Counted from the first letter of the stretch, positions 30,035 to 39,364 are shown. The stretch: 64,000 bases of DNA from Shewanella sp. Isolate11 (GCF_022398315.1 NZ_JAKEVF010000009.1:496-64495), one strand, 5' to 3'. Numbers and translations are program-made. The notes: generated from the sequence alone by a model not told the origin.

Positions 30035-30742
30035 CTAACGATTAAAAGTTAAATGTCCACCGAGGCGGAAACGACTGCCTGGGTGAATTAACCGTGCGAA
30101 ACTCACTACTCCCTGTCGCGACCAAGTTCGGCGCAGGATCTGTAAGCAAGGTTCACTGGATTCAATTTGTAGATGTTGCTGCTGTGAAGTATTCGCCACC
30201 ACAGCTTCGATGGTATGACGCGCCTCAGTTAAGGGAGCTACCAGCGATAAATATTCATGGGGAGTTTGGCTGCAATAATCTTGTTTGAGATAGTCTGGCA
30301 CCAGCTTGGGATTGACGAAACGTTCCTCTAGCTGCAAAGGTGTGCCTTGTTCACAATGCACCAGTACCGAATAGAATACCGGGCTGCCTTCTTCCAACCC
30401 CAAGGCGTTGGCAATTGGCGCCGCTGCCACAATCTCGGCCAGTTCTAATTGCTGCACACTGTAACCATGACCACGCTCGTTGATCTCATCGGCGATGTTG
30501 CGGATCTCCATCATCGATGACTGTGACTTTAATCCGGCCACAAAGGTGCCTAAGCCCTGTGAACGCTCGAGCACACCTGACTCGGTCAGCTCGGTTAACG
30601 CGCGCCTTGCCGTCATACGACTACACTCAAACAGTTCTGCTAACTGATTTTCTGACGGCACTTTGCAATCTTGTTGCCACTCACCGGTCTCAACCTTAGT
30701 TAGAATAAACTGTTTAATTTCAGCAAATTTGGGCGTTACCAT
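30035..30742 (-). CDS. hutC: histidine utilisation repressor HutC (GntR/HutC family)
   Basis: 235 residues. An N-terminal winged helix (about 1-72: KVPSENQLAELFECSRMTARRALTELTESGVL) is joined to a UTRA ligand-binding domain (about 90-230), in which urocanate is the known inducer for this family. The C-terminal RFRLGGHLTFNR stretch is HutC-like. It is divergent from hutI across a 184-base region containing the CTTGTATATACAAG operator, so it should repress itself, hutUH and hutI. Confidence 0.95.
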   Translation of the reverse strand: MVTPKFAEIKQFILTKVETGEWQQDCKVPSENQLAELFECSRMTARRALTELTESGVLERSQGLGTFVAGLKSQSSMMEIRNIADEINERGHGYSVQQLELAEIVAAAPIANALGLEEGSPVFYSVLVHCEQGTPLQLEERFVNPKLVPDYLKQDYCSQTPHEYLSLVAPLTEARHTIEAVVANTSQQQHLQIESSEPCLQILRRTWSRQGVVSFARLIHPGSRFRLGGHLTFNR

Positions 30743-30810
30743 CTAAGCTCCTGTGTCGATATTTAGCTTCTCGATAGCGATGTAAGCTGCCAAGATGCAC
30801 CGATACCCGT

Positions 30811-30839
30811 TTTCAAATCATAAAAATTATCGCTATAAT
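30811..30839 (+). promoter_or_regulatory. predicted hutI promoter
   Basis: TTTCAA, 17 bases, then perfect TATAAT (30834-30839). Transcription would begin near 30846, inside the HutC operator. Confidence 0.6.
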
Positions 30840-30844
30840 CCTAG

Positions 30845-30858
30845 CTTGTATATACAAG
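30845..30858. promoter_or_regulatory. HutC operator
   Basis: The perfect 14-bp palindrome CTTGTATATACAAG matches the TTGTATATACAA core known for HutC sites in Pseudomonas. It overlaps the predicted hutI start site and lies where the leftward hutC promoter is expected. A wider inverted repeat CTAGCTTGT (30841-30849) / ACAAGCTAG (30864-30872) shares its left arm and may provide a second, overlapping site. Confidence 0.85.
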
Positions 30859-30926
30859 TAAACACAAGCTAGCTCACACAAGTTTTTTACGCTGGCCGAC
30901 AAAGTTCGCCGCGAGAGGAAAAAGTT

Positions 30927-32153
30927 ATGGATTGGGATCAGGTCTGGATTGACGTCAACATTGCTACTATGGATCCAGCAATTTCAGCACCTTATGGCGC
31001 TATTACCGATGCGGCATTAGCCGTTAAAGAGGGCAAAATTGCCTGGATGGGTCCCCGTAACCAGCTCCCTGAATTCGATGTTTTGTCAACGCCGGTTTAC
31101 AGAGGCAAGGGCGGCTGGCTAACACCCGGCCTTATTGATGCCCACACGCATTTAGTCTTTGCTGGAAATCGCGCCAACGAATTCGAACTGCGCTTACAAG
31201 GCGCCAGCTATGAAGAGATCGCCCGCAGCGGCGGCGGTATTATCTCTACTGTGAAAGCCTGCCGCGAAGCCAGTGAAGCCGAGTTATTCGAGCTAGGTCG
31301 ACAACGACTCAATGCATTAGCCAAAGAGGGCGTTACCACTGTCGAGATAAAATCTGGCTACGGACTCGACACCGACACCGAGCTAAAATTACTCCGCGTT
31401 GCTCGCGAATTGGGTAAACATCACCATGTCGATGTTAAGACCACCTTCTTAGGTGCGCACGCGATTCCGCCTGAATATAAAGATAATAGCGATGCTTATG
31501 TCGACTTAGTGATCGATGAGATGCTGCCAGCAGTGATCAAAGAGAACCTCGCCGATGCAGTAGATGTGTTTTGCGAAAATATTGCCTTCAGTCTAGAACA
31601 AACACAGCGTGTATTGTGCGCCGCTAAAACTGCCGGATTGGATATTAAGCTTCATGCCGAGCAACTGTCTAACTTGGGCGGTTCGGCTATGGCGGCAGAA
31701 CTCGGTGCTAAGTCGGTAGATCATATCGAATACTTAGATGAAGTCGGAGTCAAAGCCCTGAGTGAAAGCGGCACTTGCGCCACCTTGCTACCGGGCGCAT
31801 TTTACTTCTTACGCGAAACCCAACTTCCTCCTATCGAGCTGTTGCGTCAATATCAGGTACCCATGGTATTAGCCAGTGACTTTAATCCCGGCTCATCACC
31901 GCTATGTTCAAGTTTGCTGATGCTGAATATGGGTTGCACCCTGTTTAGATTAACCCCAGAAGAAGCATTAAGCGGTATGACCCGTAATGCCGCTAAGGCG
32001 CTAGGAATAGAGGATTCTGTCGGCGTATTACGTCAAGGCATGCAAGCAGACTTCTGTCTTTGGGATATCACGACCCCGGCGCAACTTGCCTACAGCTACG
32101 GTGTTAATCCCTGTAAAGAAGTCGTCAAAGCCGGCAAGCTGGTTCATCAATAG
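30927..32153 (+). CDS. hutI: imidazolonepropionase
   Basis: 408 residues, amidohydrolase superfamily. It hydrolyses 4-imidazolone-5-propionate to N-formimino-glutamate. Metal ligands are H73 and H75 in [10 protein letters not shown]; further ligands are expected in [16 protein letters not shown] and the [10 protein letters not shown] aspartate. It is expressed alone, opposite hutC. The next enzyme of the pathway (HutG or HutF) is not in the window. Confidence 0.97.
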   Translation: MDWDQVWIDVNIATMDPAISAPYGAITDAALAVKEGKIAWMGPRNQLPEFDVLSTPVYRGKGGWLTPGLIDAHTHLVFAGNRANEFELRLQGASYEEIARSGGGIISTVKACREASEAELFELGRQRLNALAKEGVTTVEIKSGYGLDTDTELKLLRVARELGKHHHVDVKTTFLGAHAIPPEYKDNSDAYVDLVIDEMLPAVIKENLADAVDVFCENIAFSLEQTQRVLCAAKTAGLDIKLHAEQLSNLGGSAMAAELGAKSVDHIEYLDEVGVKALSESGTCATLLPGAFYFLRETQLPPIELLRQYQVPMVLASDFNPGSSPLCSSLLMLNMGCTLFRLTPEEALSGMTRNAAKALGIEDSVGVLRQGMQADFCLWDITTPAQLAYSYGVNPCKEVVKAGKLVHQ

Positions 32154-32174
32154 AGATCCATCGAGATAAAAACA

Positions 32175-32199
32175 AAACGGCGCTCAATGGGCGCCGTTT
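32175..32199 (+). terminator. hutI terminator
   Basis: A 9-bp GC-rich stem (aaacggcgc / gcgccgttt), 7-base loop, then TCTATTT. It lies 22 bases past the hutI stop, between convergent genes. Confidence 0.85.
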
Positions 32200-32252
32200 C
32201 TATTTAAGCCGTTACAAACTCATGCGATTTACAGACCCATACTATTGAAAAA

Positions 32253-32696
32253 CTAAGCAAACCTGCGCTTCTCTTCAGTAAGGCGATCTAACAGATAAAT
32301 CGCCAAAAATGGTAGTAAGAGAATTTCGAGAAACACTCCTTTAGCGCCAATATCACCATGAACAAAAACACCTTGCACATAACGAACTAAGCCCATGTAA
32401 TCCCAGAGGGGATAATTAATATTTCCTATCAGCATCATGGCTAGCGGTACAACTAAGGCTAAAACCAGCCACTTATATTCTGGTTCATAGGTTCGGATCA
32501 ACAGTGCCAATATCAAGGATGCTATGCCGATACCGATAAAGTTTTGCGCAATATGATAAAAGTGAAAGTTATCCCGCCACTCAAACCACCAAAAAATTTT
32601 ATGGGCTGCCGCAGATCCCAGAGATTGTATAATCATGTGGAAATAACAGCCCCCGAGGAAAATACTAAAAAGCAGTAGCGTTAACCATCTCATCAA
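32253..32696 (-). CDS. small multipass membrane protein of unknown function
   Basis: 147 residues with four hydrophobic segments (about 3-20, 50-67, 75-92, 118-136). The first resembles a lipoprotein or signal-anchor sequence (FLGGC at 14-18), but histidine- and tryptophan-rich stretches between segments (KIFWWFEWRDNFHFYH) suggest an integral protein. I do not recognise the family. It ends in a basic tail (EEKRRFA) and is followed by the hutI terminator region. Confidence 0.6.
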   Translation of the reverse strand: MMRWLTLLLFSIFLGGCYFHMIIQSLGSAAAHKIFWWFEWRDNFHFYHIAQNFIGIGIASLILALLIRTYEPEYKWLVLALVVPLAMMLIGNINYPLWDYMGLVRYVQGVFVHGDIGAKGVFLEILLLPFLAIYLLDRLTEEKRRFA

Positions 32697-32798
32697 TCTT
32701 AATCCTTTAAAATCATCTTGGTCTCTTCGTTTTATAATAAATCACACAAAATAAGTATTTTCAATCAACAACATAGTCTAACACTATTTGAATGAAGC

Positions 32799-33755
32799 TT
32801 ATGATGTCTTGCCATTGCCCTGCTTGAGTAACAGCTCGGCCTTCGCCCCCAGATAAACATATATCCCCAGCGCCACTAACAAGCCCGCCACGGCAAACAT
32901 CATCATGATCGCAGGTTGAACATATTCCATCTCCCCCAGTGATGCCTTGAACATGGTTAATAAGGCTTCGATAGAGATGGCAATCAAAATGGTGGAGATA
33001 AATCGAGTGATAGTGCGCCGGGTGGAGCTATGACGGAAGATATCTTTATGCATCAGCACCTCCTCTTCCAAAATAGTCTTACCCAGATCGAACACCGCCA
33101 GCGCCAGCGTAATAAAAATAATAATACTGAAAGGTTTTATCGAGCCGCTGTTTACCGCCCCTTCAGACAACAGATGAACAATATCGACCGAAGCCATACT
33201 GATCAGCACCGCCACCATAATAAACAAGCCCAACACCAAAGAGGTGTACACCGCCTTAAATAGTGGCGTCGCTTTACGGCGAGCGCTGTCGCCCATCATA
33301 AATTCGATCAATTGAGTCAGATTCACATCAACCACAATATAACCTTGCGAACCTCCCCCCTCGACACGATAGGAAGCAGACAAACACAGTTTGCCACTGG
33401 CATTAGACAAGTATGGATTGGTTATTTTCAGGCTTTCAACCTGCTGAGTCTTGGAGAAATAAGGACGATGACTCCGATTTAAATTTTGTCCCACAGGAAT
33501 GGCCTGTACTACGCGATTAACGATAGCGACATTGTCACTGATCTGAACCCCGCTACCGTCAAGCACATACAGCAACTCAATAAAGGGATAGCTGTTAGCA
33601 ATCTCAGCCATGGCACGAATACGCATCCCAGGATCTGAAAGCATTACGGGATCGCTGATCCCAACCAACACCGACTCCAGCAGCTCTTTTACCACTTGCT
33701 CATGTTCATGGTAACGCTCAATCACACTTAAAAAACTCATTGCTGCCATAAACAA
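32799..33755 (-). CDS. PDC/CACHE-like sensor domain fused to four membrane helices
   Basis: 318 residues. Residues about 20-150 resemble a PDC/CACHE ligand-sensing domain: MAEIANSYPFIELLYVLDGSGVQISDN, the RSHRPYF motif near residue 95, and GYIVVDVNLTQL. There is no membrane helix before it, so the sensor appears cytoplasmic. Four hydrophobic segments follow (about 168-190, 204-224, 245-265, 278-304), with a short basic tail. There is no kinase, GGDEF or HAMP output. Similar proteins occur in Shewanella and Vibrio under uninformative names; function unknown. Confidence 0.7.
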   Translation of the reverse strand: MFMAAMSFLSVIERYHEHEQVVKELLESVLVGISDPVMLSDPGMRIRAMAEIANSYPFIELLYVLDGSGVQISDNVAIVNRVVQAIPVGQNLNRSHRPYFSKTQQVESLKITNPYLSNASGKLCLSASYRVEGGGSQGYIVVDVNLTQLIEFMMGDSARRKATPLFKAVYTSLVLGLFIMVAVLISMASVDIVHLLSEGAVNSGSIKPFSIIIFITLALAVFDLGKTILEEEVLMHKDIFRHSSTRRTITRFISTILIAISIEALLTMFKASLGEMEYVQPAIMMMFAVAGLLVALGIYVYLGAKAELLLKQGNGKTS

Positions 33756-34019
33756 CTCCTATAACGAAATACATCTCAATTCCATACATACTGCAGCAAA
33801 AGCCTGCAACAATAACGCCAACATCTGTTGCAAAGGATTCAGTGAGTTACAAGTCGGGAAATATCGCTGTTACAACAAAATCGTGCTTATGGATAACAAG
33901 GTTTATCTAATTAAAACTCCTCGTAGCGAGCGGTATCTGCACCAATATAGGGCAATGCAAGCCAAAGCCGGCAATATGACAAACGACTGGGCTAACGCTC
34001 GTTCTTATACTAATTGGGA
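33756..34019. other. intergenic region without recognised genes
   Basis: 264 bases between two leftward genes. It presumably holds the promoter of the sensor gene. The short frames here lack a ribosome site and family resemblance, and I found no hairpin or repeat copy. Confidence 0.4.
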
Positions 34020-35168
34020 TTATTCCAGTTTCTGCGCCTCTAGCTCGGCTAGACTCTCGTTATACTTACGAGTCCAAAAAGGATGCTTGGTCTTGGCTAG
34101 GGCCAGCTTCTGCTGAGTTATGGCAAGGTCAAACATTTTCAATTTTCCATAAGCTCGCGCCAAGGCATTGTGCGCGGTATGGGACTCAGGATTAGCTTCA
34201 ACTGCAGCGAGATAAATGGCTAATCCTTTATCGCCATCTTTAGCGAACTCGGCATCAGCCAGAGCGATAAGTGAATCGGTCGAGGGCACGTTGAAACCAT
34301 ATTTCTGCTCGGAGAGATAGCGATAATGAGCAAGTATCGCAGCCACACCATCCCGAGCTATCTCAGAGTCAGGTGTCAATACCCTGTGATAGTCATCGAA
34401 AAGCCACTCTATACCATAAGCCGTTGCGAGGATCGGCTGGGTCATATAGTAAGTACCGTCAAAACGCTTCACCTGATAGTGCAGCACCGGATTAGGCGTC
34501 GTCTTAATCAACTGCTCCAGTGCCGCGAAATCTGCCAACTGACGCTGCTCGAAGCCACTGTCGCTTGTGGTGAGCATCAGGTAACGTGGCTTCCCCTTGA
34601 GACTTGCTAACTTCTTCGATGCCGACTTCATCACATAGGCAAAGTCATCACTCAATACCGGACTGGCCGCCAGATAAGCGTTAAATAGTTCGGGACGATT
34701 TAACAAGGTATACAGCACTAAGCCTGCATTACCTGTGAAACCATTCATGATGCGAAAACCATTGGTGCGATATTTGGCATCGATAGCGGGTAACAGCGAT
34801 TGCTGCATAAAGTCCAGCAACGCTGTGTTACCCAGCTCTTCTATCGCCAAGCGCTTTAGCTTACCCAAAGAAGCGTCGCCATCGGGCGCCGTAACGATAA
34901 TCGTCTCTAACCACGGCCAGTCACCGTTATGACTCATCCAATCGTGCATACCATCCAAATAAGCACGACTACGGGGATGAAAGTCGAACAAAAGCACATA
35001 ATGTTTATCGGGATTTTTGTCGTAACTGGGAGGCAAAGTAATATTAAAGGCTATCAACTTATCGGTGTCCGGAGCCTTAACCATCAAACTCTCCAGATGA
35101 GGAGTCGCAGCTTGGGCGGAACTGACACACCAGAGCAAGATAACAACGGCAATCCATTTTTTTATCAC
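34020..35168 (-). CDS. exported esterase-fold protein with C-terminal TPRs, altered nucleophile
   Basis: 382 residues. A signal peptide (cleavage after AQA, residue 20) is followed by an alpha/beta-hydrolase domain of the putative-esterase family: HYVLLFDFHPRSRAYLDGMHDW, then ELGNTALLDFMQQSLLPAIDAKYRT. The nucleophile elbow, normally GxSxG, reads NGFTGNAGL, with Thr in place of Ser. TPR-like helices follow at about 300-380. It may be a pseudoenzyme or use Thr; substrate unknown. It is transcribed leftward after the Sel1 gene. Confidence 0.75.
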   Translation of the reverse strand: MIKKWIAVVILLWCVSSAQAATPHLESLMVKAPDTDKLIAFNITLPPSYDKNPDKHYVLLFDFHPRSRAYLDGMHDWMSHNGDWPWLETIIVTAPDGDASLGKLKRLAIEELGNTALLDFMQQSLLPAIDAKYRTNGFRIMNGFTGNAGLVLYTLLNRPELFNAYLAASPVLSDDFAYVMKSASKKLASLKGKPRYLMLTTSDSGFEQRQLADFAALEQLIKTTPNPVLHYQVKRFDGTYYMTQPILATAYGIEWLFDDYHRVLTPDSEIARDGVAAILAHYRYLSEQKYGFNVPSTDSLIALADAEFAKDGDKGLAIYLAAVEANPESHTAHNALARAYGKLKMFDLAITQQKLALAKTKHPFWTRKYNESLAELEAQKLE

Positions 35169-35239
35169 GTGTCTTCCTTATTATTTTTATTGATTAAGTG
35201 GTGTAATTAATCAAGTGATTCGTTAATTAATGCTAACCA

Positions 35240-36079
35240 TTACCAGGTTGACATTAAAAACTCGCGAATTCTCATTTGGTCGGATTCGGTATTACAGGCA
35301 ATCATCTCACCGCAACCTCGCCCTCTAATTCGGGTTCCTGTTGCTGTACCGCCATCCGGCCTTTTATTCCTCAATAAAGAGATGTGGTAAGTGAACACTT
35401 CCTCTATAGAAGGAGCACGTACCTCGATAACTTCCATCTCTCCTTTAGGAGCGGTCACTTTGGGGGTATCTCTCGTCGTCGCGGTTAGCTCAGCTTGCGC
35501 TTTTGAGGCTGGCTTGGTTGCACTGCTTTCTTGGAGCACACCTAATTTTGCGTAACTTAAATCGGCGAGCACATCTATGGTTGGCTGATAACCCGCTTGA
35601 TAAGATTTAGTCAGATACTCCTTGGCTTTTTCAGTATTTTTTTCAATTAGTTCGCCCTCTAGATACAGCATGCCTAACAAGTGAGCCGCTTGATTCAAGT
35701 CGGAACGGTTGGCATCTCGTAAATATCGCATCGCCTTGTCGATATCTTGGATCTCCGACTCCTGCAAATAAATAATCGCGGCTTTATATTGCGCAAACGG
35801 ATTACCCAACTTAGCCGCACGACGATACCAACGTATCGATAAACGACTATCGATCTCTGTGCCATAACCTATACGGTACATTTCGGCTAAAGTGTACATG
35901 GCATCGGAATGGCCATATCGCGTCAAGGTTTTATACTCTTGAAAGTGCTTAGCGCAATCGACGCTATCGCAAGGTACCAGTTGCGTAGGCAAAGCTTTAA
36001 TGGAAACCTTAGCAGAGGCGGAGAAAATGAAACAACTTATAAAAGCAGATAACAGAATGAAATAAATATGATTTTTCAC
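35240..36079 (-). CDS. periplasmic Sel1-repeat protein
   Basis: About 279 residues from a GTG start at 36079, chosen because GGAG lies seven bases upstream and a signal peptide (VKNHIYFILLSAFISCFIFSASA) follows at once; the frame itself is open for 41 more codons. Three to four Sel1-like repeats (about 45-175: ALAEMYRIGYGTEIDSRLSIRWYRRAAKLGNPFAQYKAA-type units) suggest a protein-binding scaffold. A linker rich in Ala/Lys/Thr leads to a C-terminal segment with two cysteines (GRGCGEMIACNTESDQ). Role unknown. Confidence 0.8.
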   Translation of the reverse strand: MKNHIYFILLSAFISCFIFSASAKVSIKALPTQLVPCDSVDCAKHFQEYKTLTRYGHSDAMYTLAEMYRIGYGTEIDSRLSIRWYRRAAKLGNPFAQYKAAIIYLQESEIQDIDKAMRYLRDANRSDLNQAAHLLGMLYLEGELIEKNTEKAKEYLTKSYQAGYQPTIDVLADLSYAKLGVLQESSATKPASKAQAELTATTRDTPKVTAPKGEMEVIEVRAPSIEEVFTYHISLLRNKRPDGGTATGTRIRGRGCGEMIACNTESDQMRIREFLMSTW

Positions 36080-36285
36080 AGTCAAACTCCATCCATTGAA
36101 TTTATGACATGAGAAAGCAGTATGATATTCAACCAATATCAAGTCAAACCCTAACACATGGCAAATTACAGTAAATATCAACACAAATTGCCTATAATTC
36201 ACTAGCCAAAGCTAACGATTCAGCTTAGGATCTGAGCTGTAATTAAAATACGTTTTCTTAATACATTGTGGAGTAAACCAACCTT

Positions 36286-36963
36286 ATGGGTATTCGAGCC
36301 ATAGTTGTAGATACAGCCGGAACAACGACCGATCTTAGCTTTATTCAGGACACCCTTTTCCCATACTCAGCTAAGGCGTTACCTGAATTCTTGCAAGCGA
36401 ATCAGCACAATGTACTTGTCGATAACTGCCTATCTGATATCAGAGATATTGCCCTCGAACCCGATGCATCACTAGAGCGAATTGTTGAAATATTACAGCA
36501 ATGGATCAGTGAAGATCGTAAAGCGACTCCACTGAAAACCCTACAAGGCCTCATCTGGAAACAGGGCTATGCCAAAGGTGAATTTAAAGGCCATATCTTC
36601 CCAGATTTCATCGAAGCCGTTAAAGGTTTTAAGCAGCAAAACCTGCGCCTTTATAGTTTCTCTTCAGGTTCGGTAGAAGCGCAAAAATTACTATTCAGCC
36701 ACAGTGATGATGGTGACTTAACTGAGTATTTCGATGGTCACTTTGATACCCGTACCGGTAATAAACGCTTTAAACAGGCCTATAGCAATATCATCAACAC
36801 GATCAGCTTAGCGCCCAAGCAAGTGCTATTTATCTCTGATTTAATTGAAGAGTTAAAAGCCGCCGATCAAGCGGGTCTACGGACACTACAAATGGTGCGT
36901 GAAAGCTCGCAGCGCACCGGTGATTTCGCCCAAATCAGCAGCTTTACAGAGCTTGCTATCTGA
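36286..36963 (+). CDS. mtnC: acireductone synthase (enolase-phosphatase E1) homologue
   Basis: 225 residues, HAD superfamily. MtnC enolises and dephosphorylates 2,3-diketo-5-methylthiopentyl-1-phosphate in methionine salvage. Family features: [15 protein letters not shown], motif [17 protein letters not shown], the [15 protein letters not shown] lysine region and motif [20 protein letters not shown] motif I reads [11 protein letters not shown]9 is the nucleophile, but the second acidic residue (Glu in the usual DIEGTT) is Ala11. Other salvage genes are not adjacent. It is followed by its own terminator. Confidence 0.88.
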   Translation: MGIRAIVVDTAGTTTDLSFIQDTLFPYSAKALPEFLQANQHNVLVDNCLSDIRDIALEPDASLERIVEILQQWISEDRKATPLKTLQGLIWKQGYAKGEFKGHIFPDFIEAVKGFKQQNLRLYSFSSGSVEAQKLLFSHSDDGDLTEYFDGHFDTRTGNKRFKQAYSNIINTISLAPKQVLFISDLIEELKAADQAGLRTLQMVRESSQRTGDFAQISSFTELAI

Positions 36964-36995
36964 TATCAGCCAGTATAAAACGAGATTCAATCCAG

Positions 36996-37020
36996 CAAAG
37001 GCATCGATAAGATGCCTTTG
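36996..37020 (+). terminator. mtnC terminator
   Basis: A 10-bp stem (caaaggcatc / gatgcctttg) with a GATAA loop, followed by TTGTTT, 33 bases after the mtnC stop. Confidence 0.8.
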
Positions 37021-37123
37021 TTGTTTCTGACATTGAGTTATTGTCTTGGCTTGTTGCTATTTATTGATACTGTTATGCTAAATCAAACAAGCGTTTAAAT
37101 ATTGACATTGATAGAGCAAATAT

Positions 37124-37561
37124 ATGAGCCCAAAAGAGAAGTTTATCCAGCAATATCCTATTCATACCGAGATTAGTGTCGCTTGGGGCGAGATGGATGC
37201 CCTGCAACATATCAATAATGTAGTTTATTTTCGCTACTTCGAAACGGCTCGAATCGATTTCTTTAACCGTTTTTTCCCGCTAGATGAGATGTATAAATCC
37301 GGCATTGGACCAGTGATCAGCGACAATAGTGCCCGCTATAAGCGTCCGGTCACCTTTCCCGATACCCTGTTTGTGGGAATAAGTGTTAGTGAGATTAAAA
37401 GCGATCGCTTTACCATGCACTATCAGGTTTTTAGCGAGCAACAACAAGCCATCACTACAACAGGCTCATCTGTGGCTGTGATGTTCAATTTCAAAAACCA
37501 GACAAAAGCTGACTTGCCCGCAGCCATGTTAACGGTATTACAGCAACACCTCAGCGAATAA
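37124..37561 (+). CDS. hotdog-fold acyl-CoA thioesterase (4HBT/YbgC-like)
   Basis: 145 residues. The 4-hydroxybenzoyl-CoA thioesterase pattern is clear near residue 20: WGEMDALQHINNVVYFRYFETAR, with the catalytic-type Asp and the HxNN turn. Conserved SARYKRPVTFPDTL follows. It probably hydrolyses an acyl-CoA or aryl-CoA; substrate unknown. It is a single gene ending at a perfect-stem terminator. A second, different hotdog protein is encoded about 1.3 kb away. Confidence 0.88.
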   Translation: MSPKEKFIQQYPIHTEISVAWGEMDALQHINNVVYFRYFETARIDFFNRFFPLDEMYKSGIGPVISDNSARYKRPVTFPDTLFVGISVSEIKSDRFTMHYQVFSEQQQAITTTGSSVAVMFNFKNQTKADLPAAMLTVLQQHLSE

Positions 37562-37597
37562 ACCAATATCAATCAAAATAAGCCAGATTCGAGTAAT

Positions 37598-37628
37598 AAA
37601 ATGGGCGAGTCAATGACTCGCCCATTTT
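37598..37628. terminator. bidirectional terminator, 15-bp perfect stem
   Basis: Arms aaaatgggcgagtca and tgactcgcccatttt, with a minimal loop, lie between the convergent thioesterase and outer-membrane protein genes; A/T runs flank both sides. Confidence 0.88.
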
Positions 37629-37642
37629 AATGCAATAGAGGA

Positions 37643-38680
37643 TTAAAATTCTTCGTTGATCAGGAAAACTACACCACCACCACTGAGGCCGCTATTGATA
37701 TTCAAGGTAATACCAATACCAAATGTTTCCAGCCATGACACCACTGACGATGAGTCGATAATCCAACCCGCCCCCACTTCATAATAATTCGTGGTGCTCA
37801 TCGCAACGATCGCATCACCACTTAAATCGATTCGCTTAAACAAAAAACGCATTTCGTTACGCTTATCCCACACGCTTGGCAGTTCATAGTGGAAAACAAA
37901 CGAATTACTCCAACGACCGGCCCTTGGCGTAACCGACTGAGCACCATTATCGGTTAACACTGTACGTCCGATGGCATAACGAAAACCACTGATAAACTCC
38001 CATTTATGACCCAACACGTCGCCGGTATAAGTCAACTGTACGCTAGGATCTAGCATGATGGCACCATAACTGGTATTCGCTATAACATCATCCAACAAAG
38101 GCTTAACCTGTGTAAGAAGAGGGTCGCGATATGTCAGCGTGTTTTCCATCCACATCAACTGTCCACCAGCACCTAACTTAAGCTTCCAATTTGGGTTGAT
38201 TTGATATTTCCAGTTAAAGTCACTGGCAAACAAATAAGCGATATCTTCGAGGGGATTCTTAATCGTAGGATCATCGAGTCCATTGATATTATCGGTAGAA
38301 TTAACATAAGACAGTCTTACTGACGTAGAGCCAGTCCAGTCAGGTGACAGCTGGATTTCATCACTTTCCCACGGCAAGGTATAGCTACGCAAAGTACTGC
38401 GACGTTGCAAGGTGTCATCATCCCCAGCATTACCTACTTCACTAAGATCGATAATCGAGTTGGGATTAAAGTCCACTACGCCAAGAGAGATTAAATTGGC
38501 ATCGGTGAACACTATGGCACTGGTCACATCGCCTTTAACTTTCTGCTCGGCGGCAGCACGAATGGCAGGGTCTATGGTATTGGCATTAAGGCTAAAACTA
38601 GCCAATGTCATGGCTAAAACAGCGGCTAAACGATGATAAAAAGCCCTAGTTGACATCTGACTAACCAAGTGAAGATTCAC
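37643..38680 (-). CDS. outer-membrane beta-barrel protein (solitary autotransporter-barrel type)
   Basis: About 345 residues. The open frame reaches 38701, but GGAG seven bases before a GTG at 38680 supports that start; a signal peptide (MSTRAFYHRLAAVLAMTLASFSLNA) follows shortly. Residues about 80-345 show alternating amphipathic strands with aromatic ends (WTGSTSVRLSYVNS, WKYQINPNWKLKLGAGGQLMW, WEFISGFRYAIG, NSFVFHYELP), ending in F as outer-membrane barrels do. It resembles the solitary autotransporter-like barrel family of Vibrio and Shewanella; that family assignment is tentative. No passenger domain. Confidence 0.7.
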   Translation of the reverse strand: MNLHLVSQMSTRAFYHRLAAVLAMTLASFSLNANTIDPAIRAAAEQKVKGDVTSAIVFTDANLISLGVVDFNPNSIIDLSEVGNAGDDDTLQRRSTLRSYTLPWESDEIQLSPDWTGSTSVRLSYVNSTDNINGLDDPTIKNPLEDIAYLFASDFNWKYQINPNWKLKLGAGGQLMWMENTLTYRDPLLTQVKPLLDDVIANTSYGAIMLDPSVQLTYTGDVLGHKWEFISGFRYAIGRTVLTDNGAQSVTPRAGRWSNSFVFHYELPSVWDKRNEMRFLFKRIDLSGDAIVAMSTTNYYEVGAGWIIDSSSVVSWLETFGIGITLNINSGLSGGGVVFLINEEF

Positions 38681-38850
38681 GGGAAAACTCCATGTAAACA
38701 TCAGTATTTGCTAAACAAACACCATATTGTTATTAGAATAGTACTCAATAGCTCTAGGCTACCAGAAAAGCCGTCAGAAGTAGAAACACTAATCAACAAA
38801 TCAATAACACTTATACTCTGTGCCTCAATCCAGCAAGCGAGCTAAACCTC

Positions 38851-39261
38851 CTACTCACCAGTAATCTGTGATAAACGCTGCTTCAGCGAGTCCCCCATAG
38901 GCTGGCTCTTATTAATGGCATAATCGAAATGCACCAATGTGGTTTGTGCTTCTGCAGTTTTTTGCCCCCCCTGCCAACACTGCTGGGTCAGTTCAAAACT
39001 ACTATTACCAACACGGCTAACCCAAGTTTTAATCTCGACATCGCTGCCATAATGGGTAGGAATAAGATAAGCGATGGTAAATCCGGCCACGATTAAGTTC
39101 CAACGCTCTAGATTTAGCCCCGGATTAAAAATAGCAAAAATCGGCTCACGTCCCGCCTCAAACCACACGGGTATCACGGTATTATTGATATGGCCTAGGC
39201 CATCAGTTTCATTAAATCTAGGTTGGATAGTACGGGTAAAATAACGTTCTGACACAGGCAC
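38851..39261 (-). CDS. hotdog-fold acyl-CoA thioesterase
   Basis: 136 residues of the 4HBT superfamily, with the RFNETDGLGHINNTVIPVWFEAGRE active-site segment (15-39), where Asp20 and the HINN turn match the family. The rest (YGSDVEIKTWVSRVGNSSFELTQQ) follows the fold. Physiological substrate unknown. It lies downstream of the acyl-CoA ligase gene on the same strand, separated by a repeat element and a hairpin, so a link to fatty-acyl-CoA turnover is plausible. Confidence 0.87.
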   Translation of the reverse strand: MPVSERYFTRTIQPRFNETDGLGHINNTVIPVWFEAGREPIFAIFNPGLNLERWNLIVAGFTIAYLIPTHYGSDVEIKTWVSRVGNSSFELTQQCWQGGQKTAEAQTTLVHFDYAINKSQPMGDSLKQRLSQITGE

Positions 39262-39364
39262 ATCCTTGGTAAGGTATCTTATTTTTGTGGCAAAGACGTT
39301 AACTGAGATGCTTTACTGATGCAATAACTGCGATGGAAGGGATGCTAATTTTAAGACGAGATTT

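Noticed and set aside
36203-36285. SAM- or methionine-responsive element upstream of mtnC
   Set aside because: No MetJ-type AGACGTCT repeat and no riboswitch-like stem arrangement was seen in the 83 bases.
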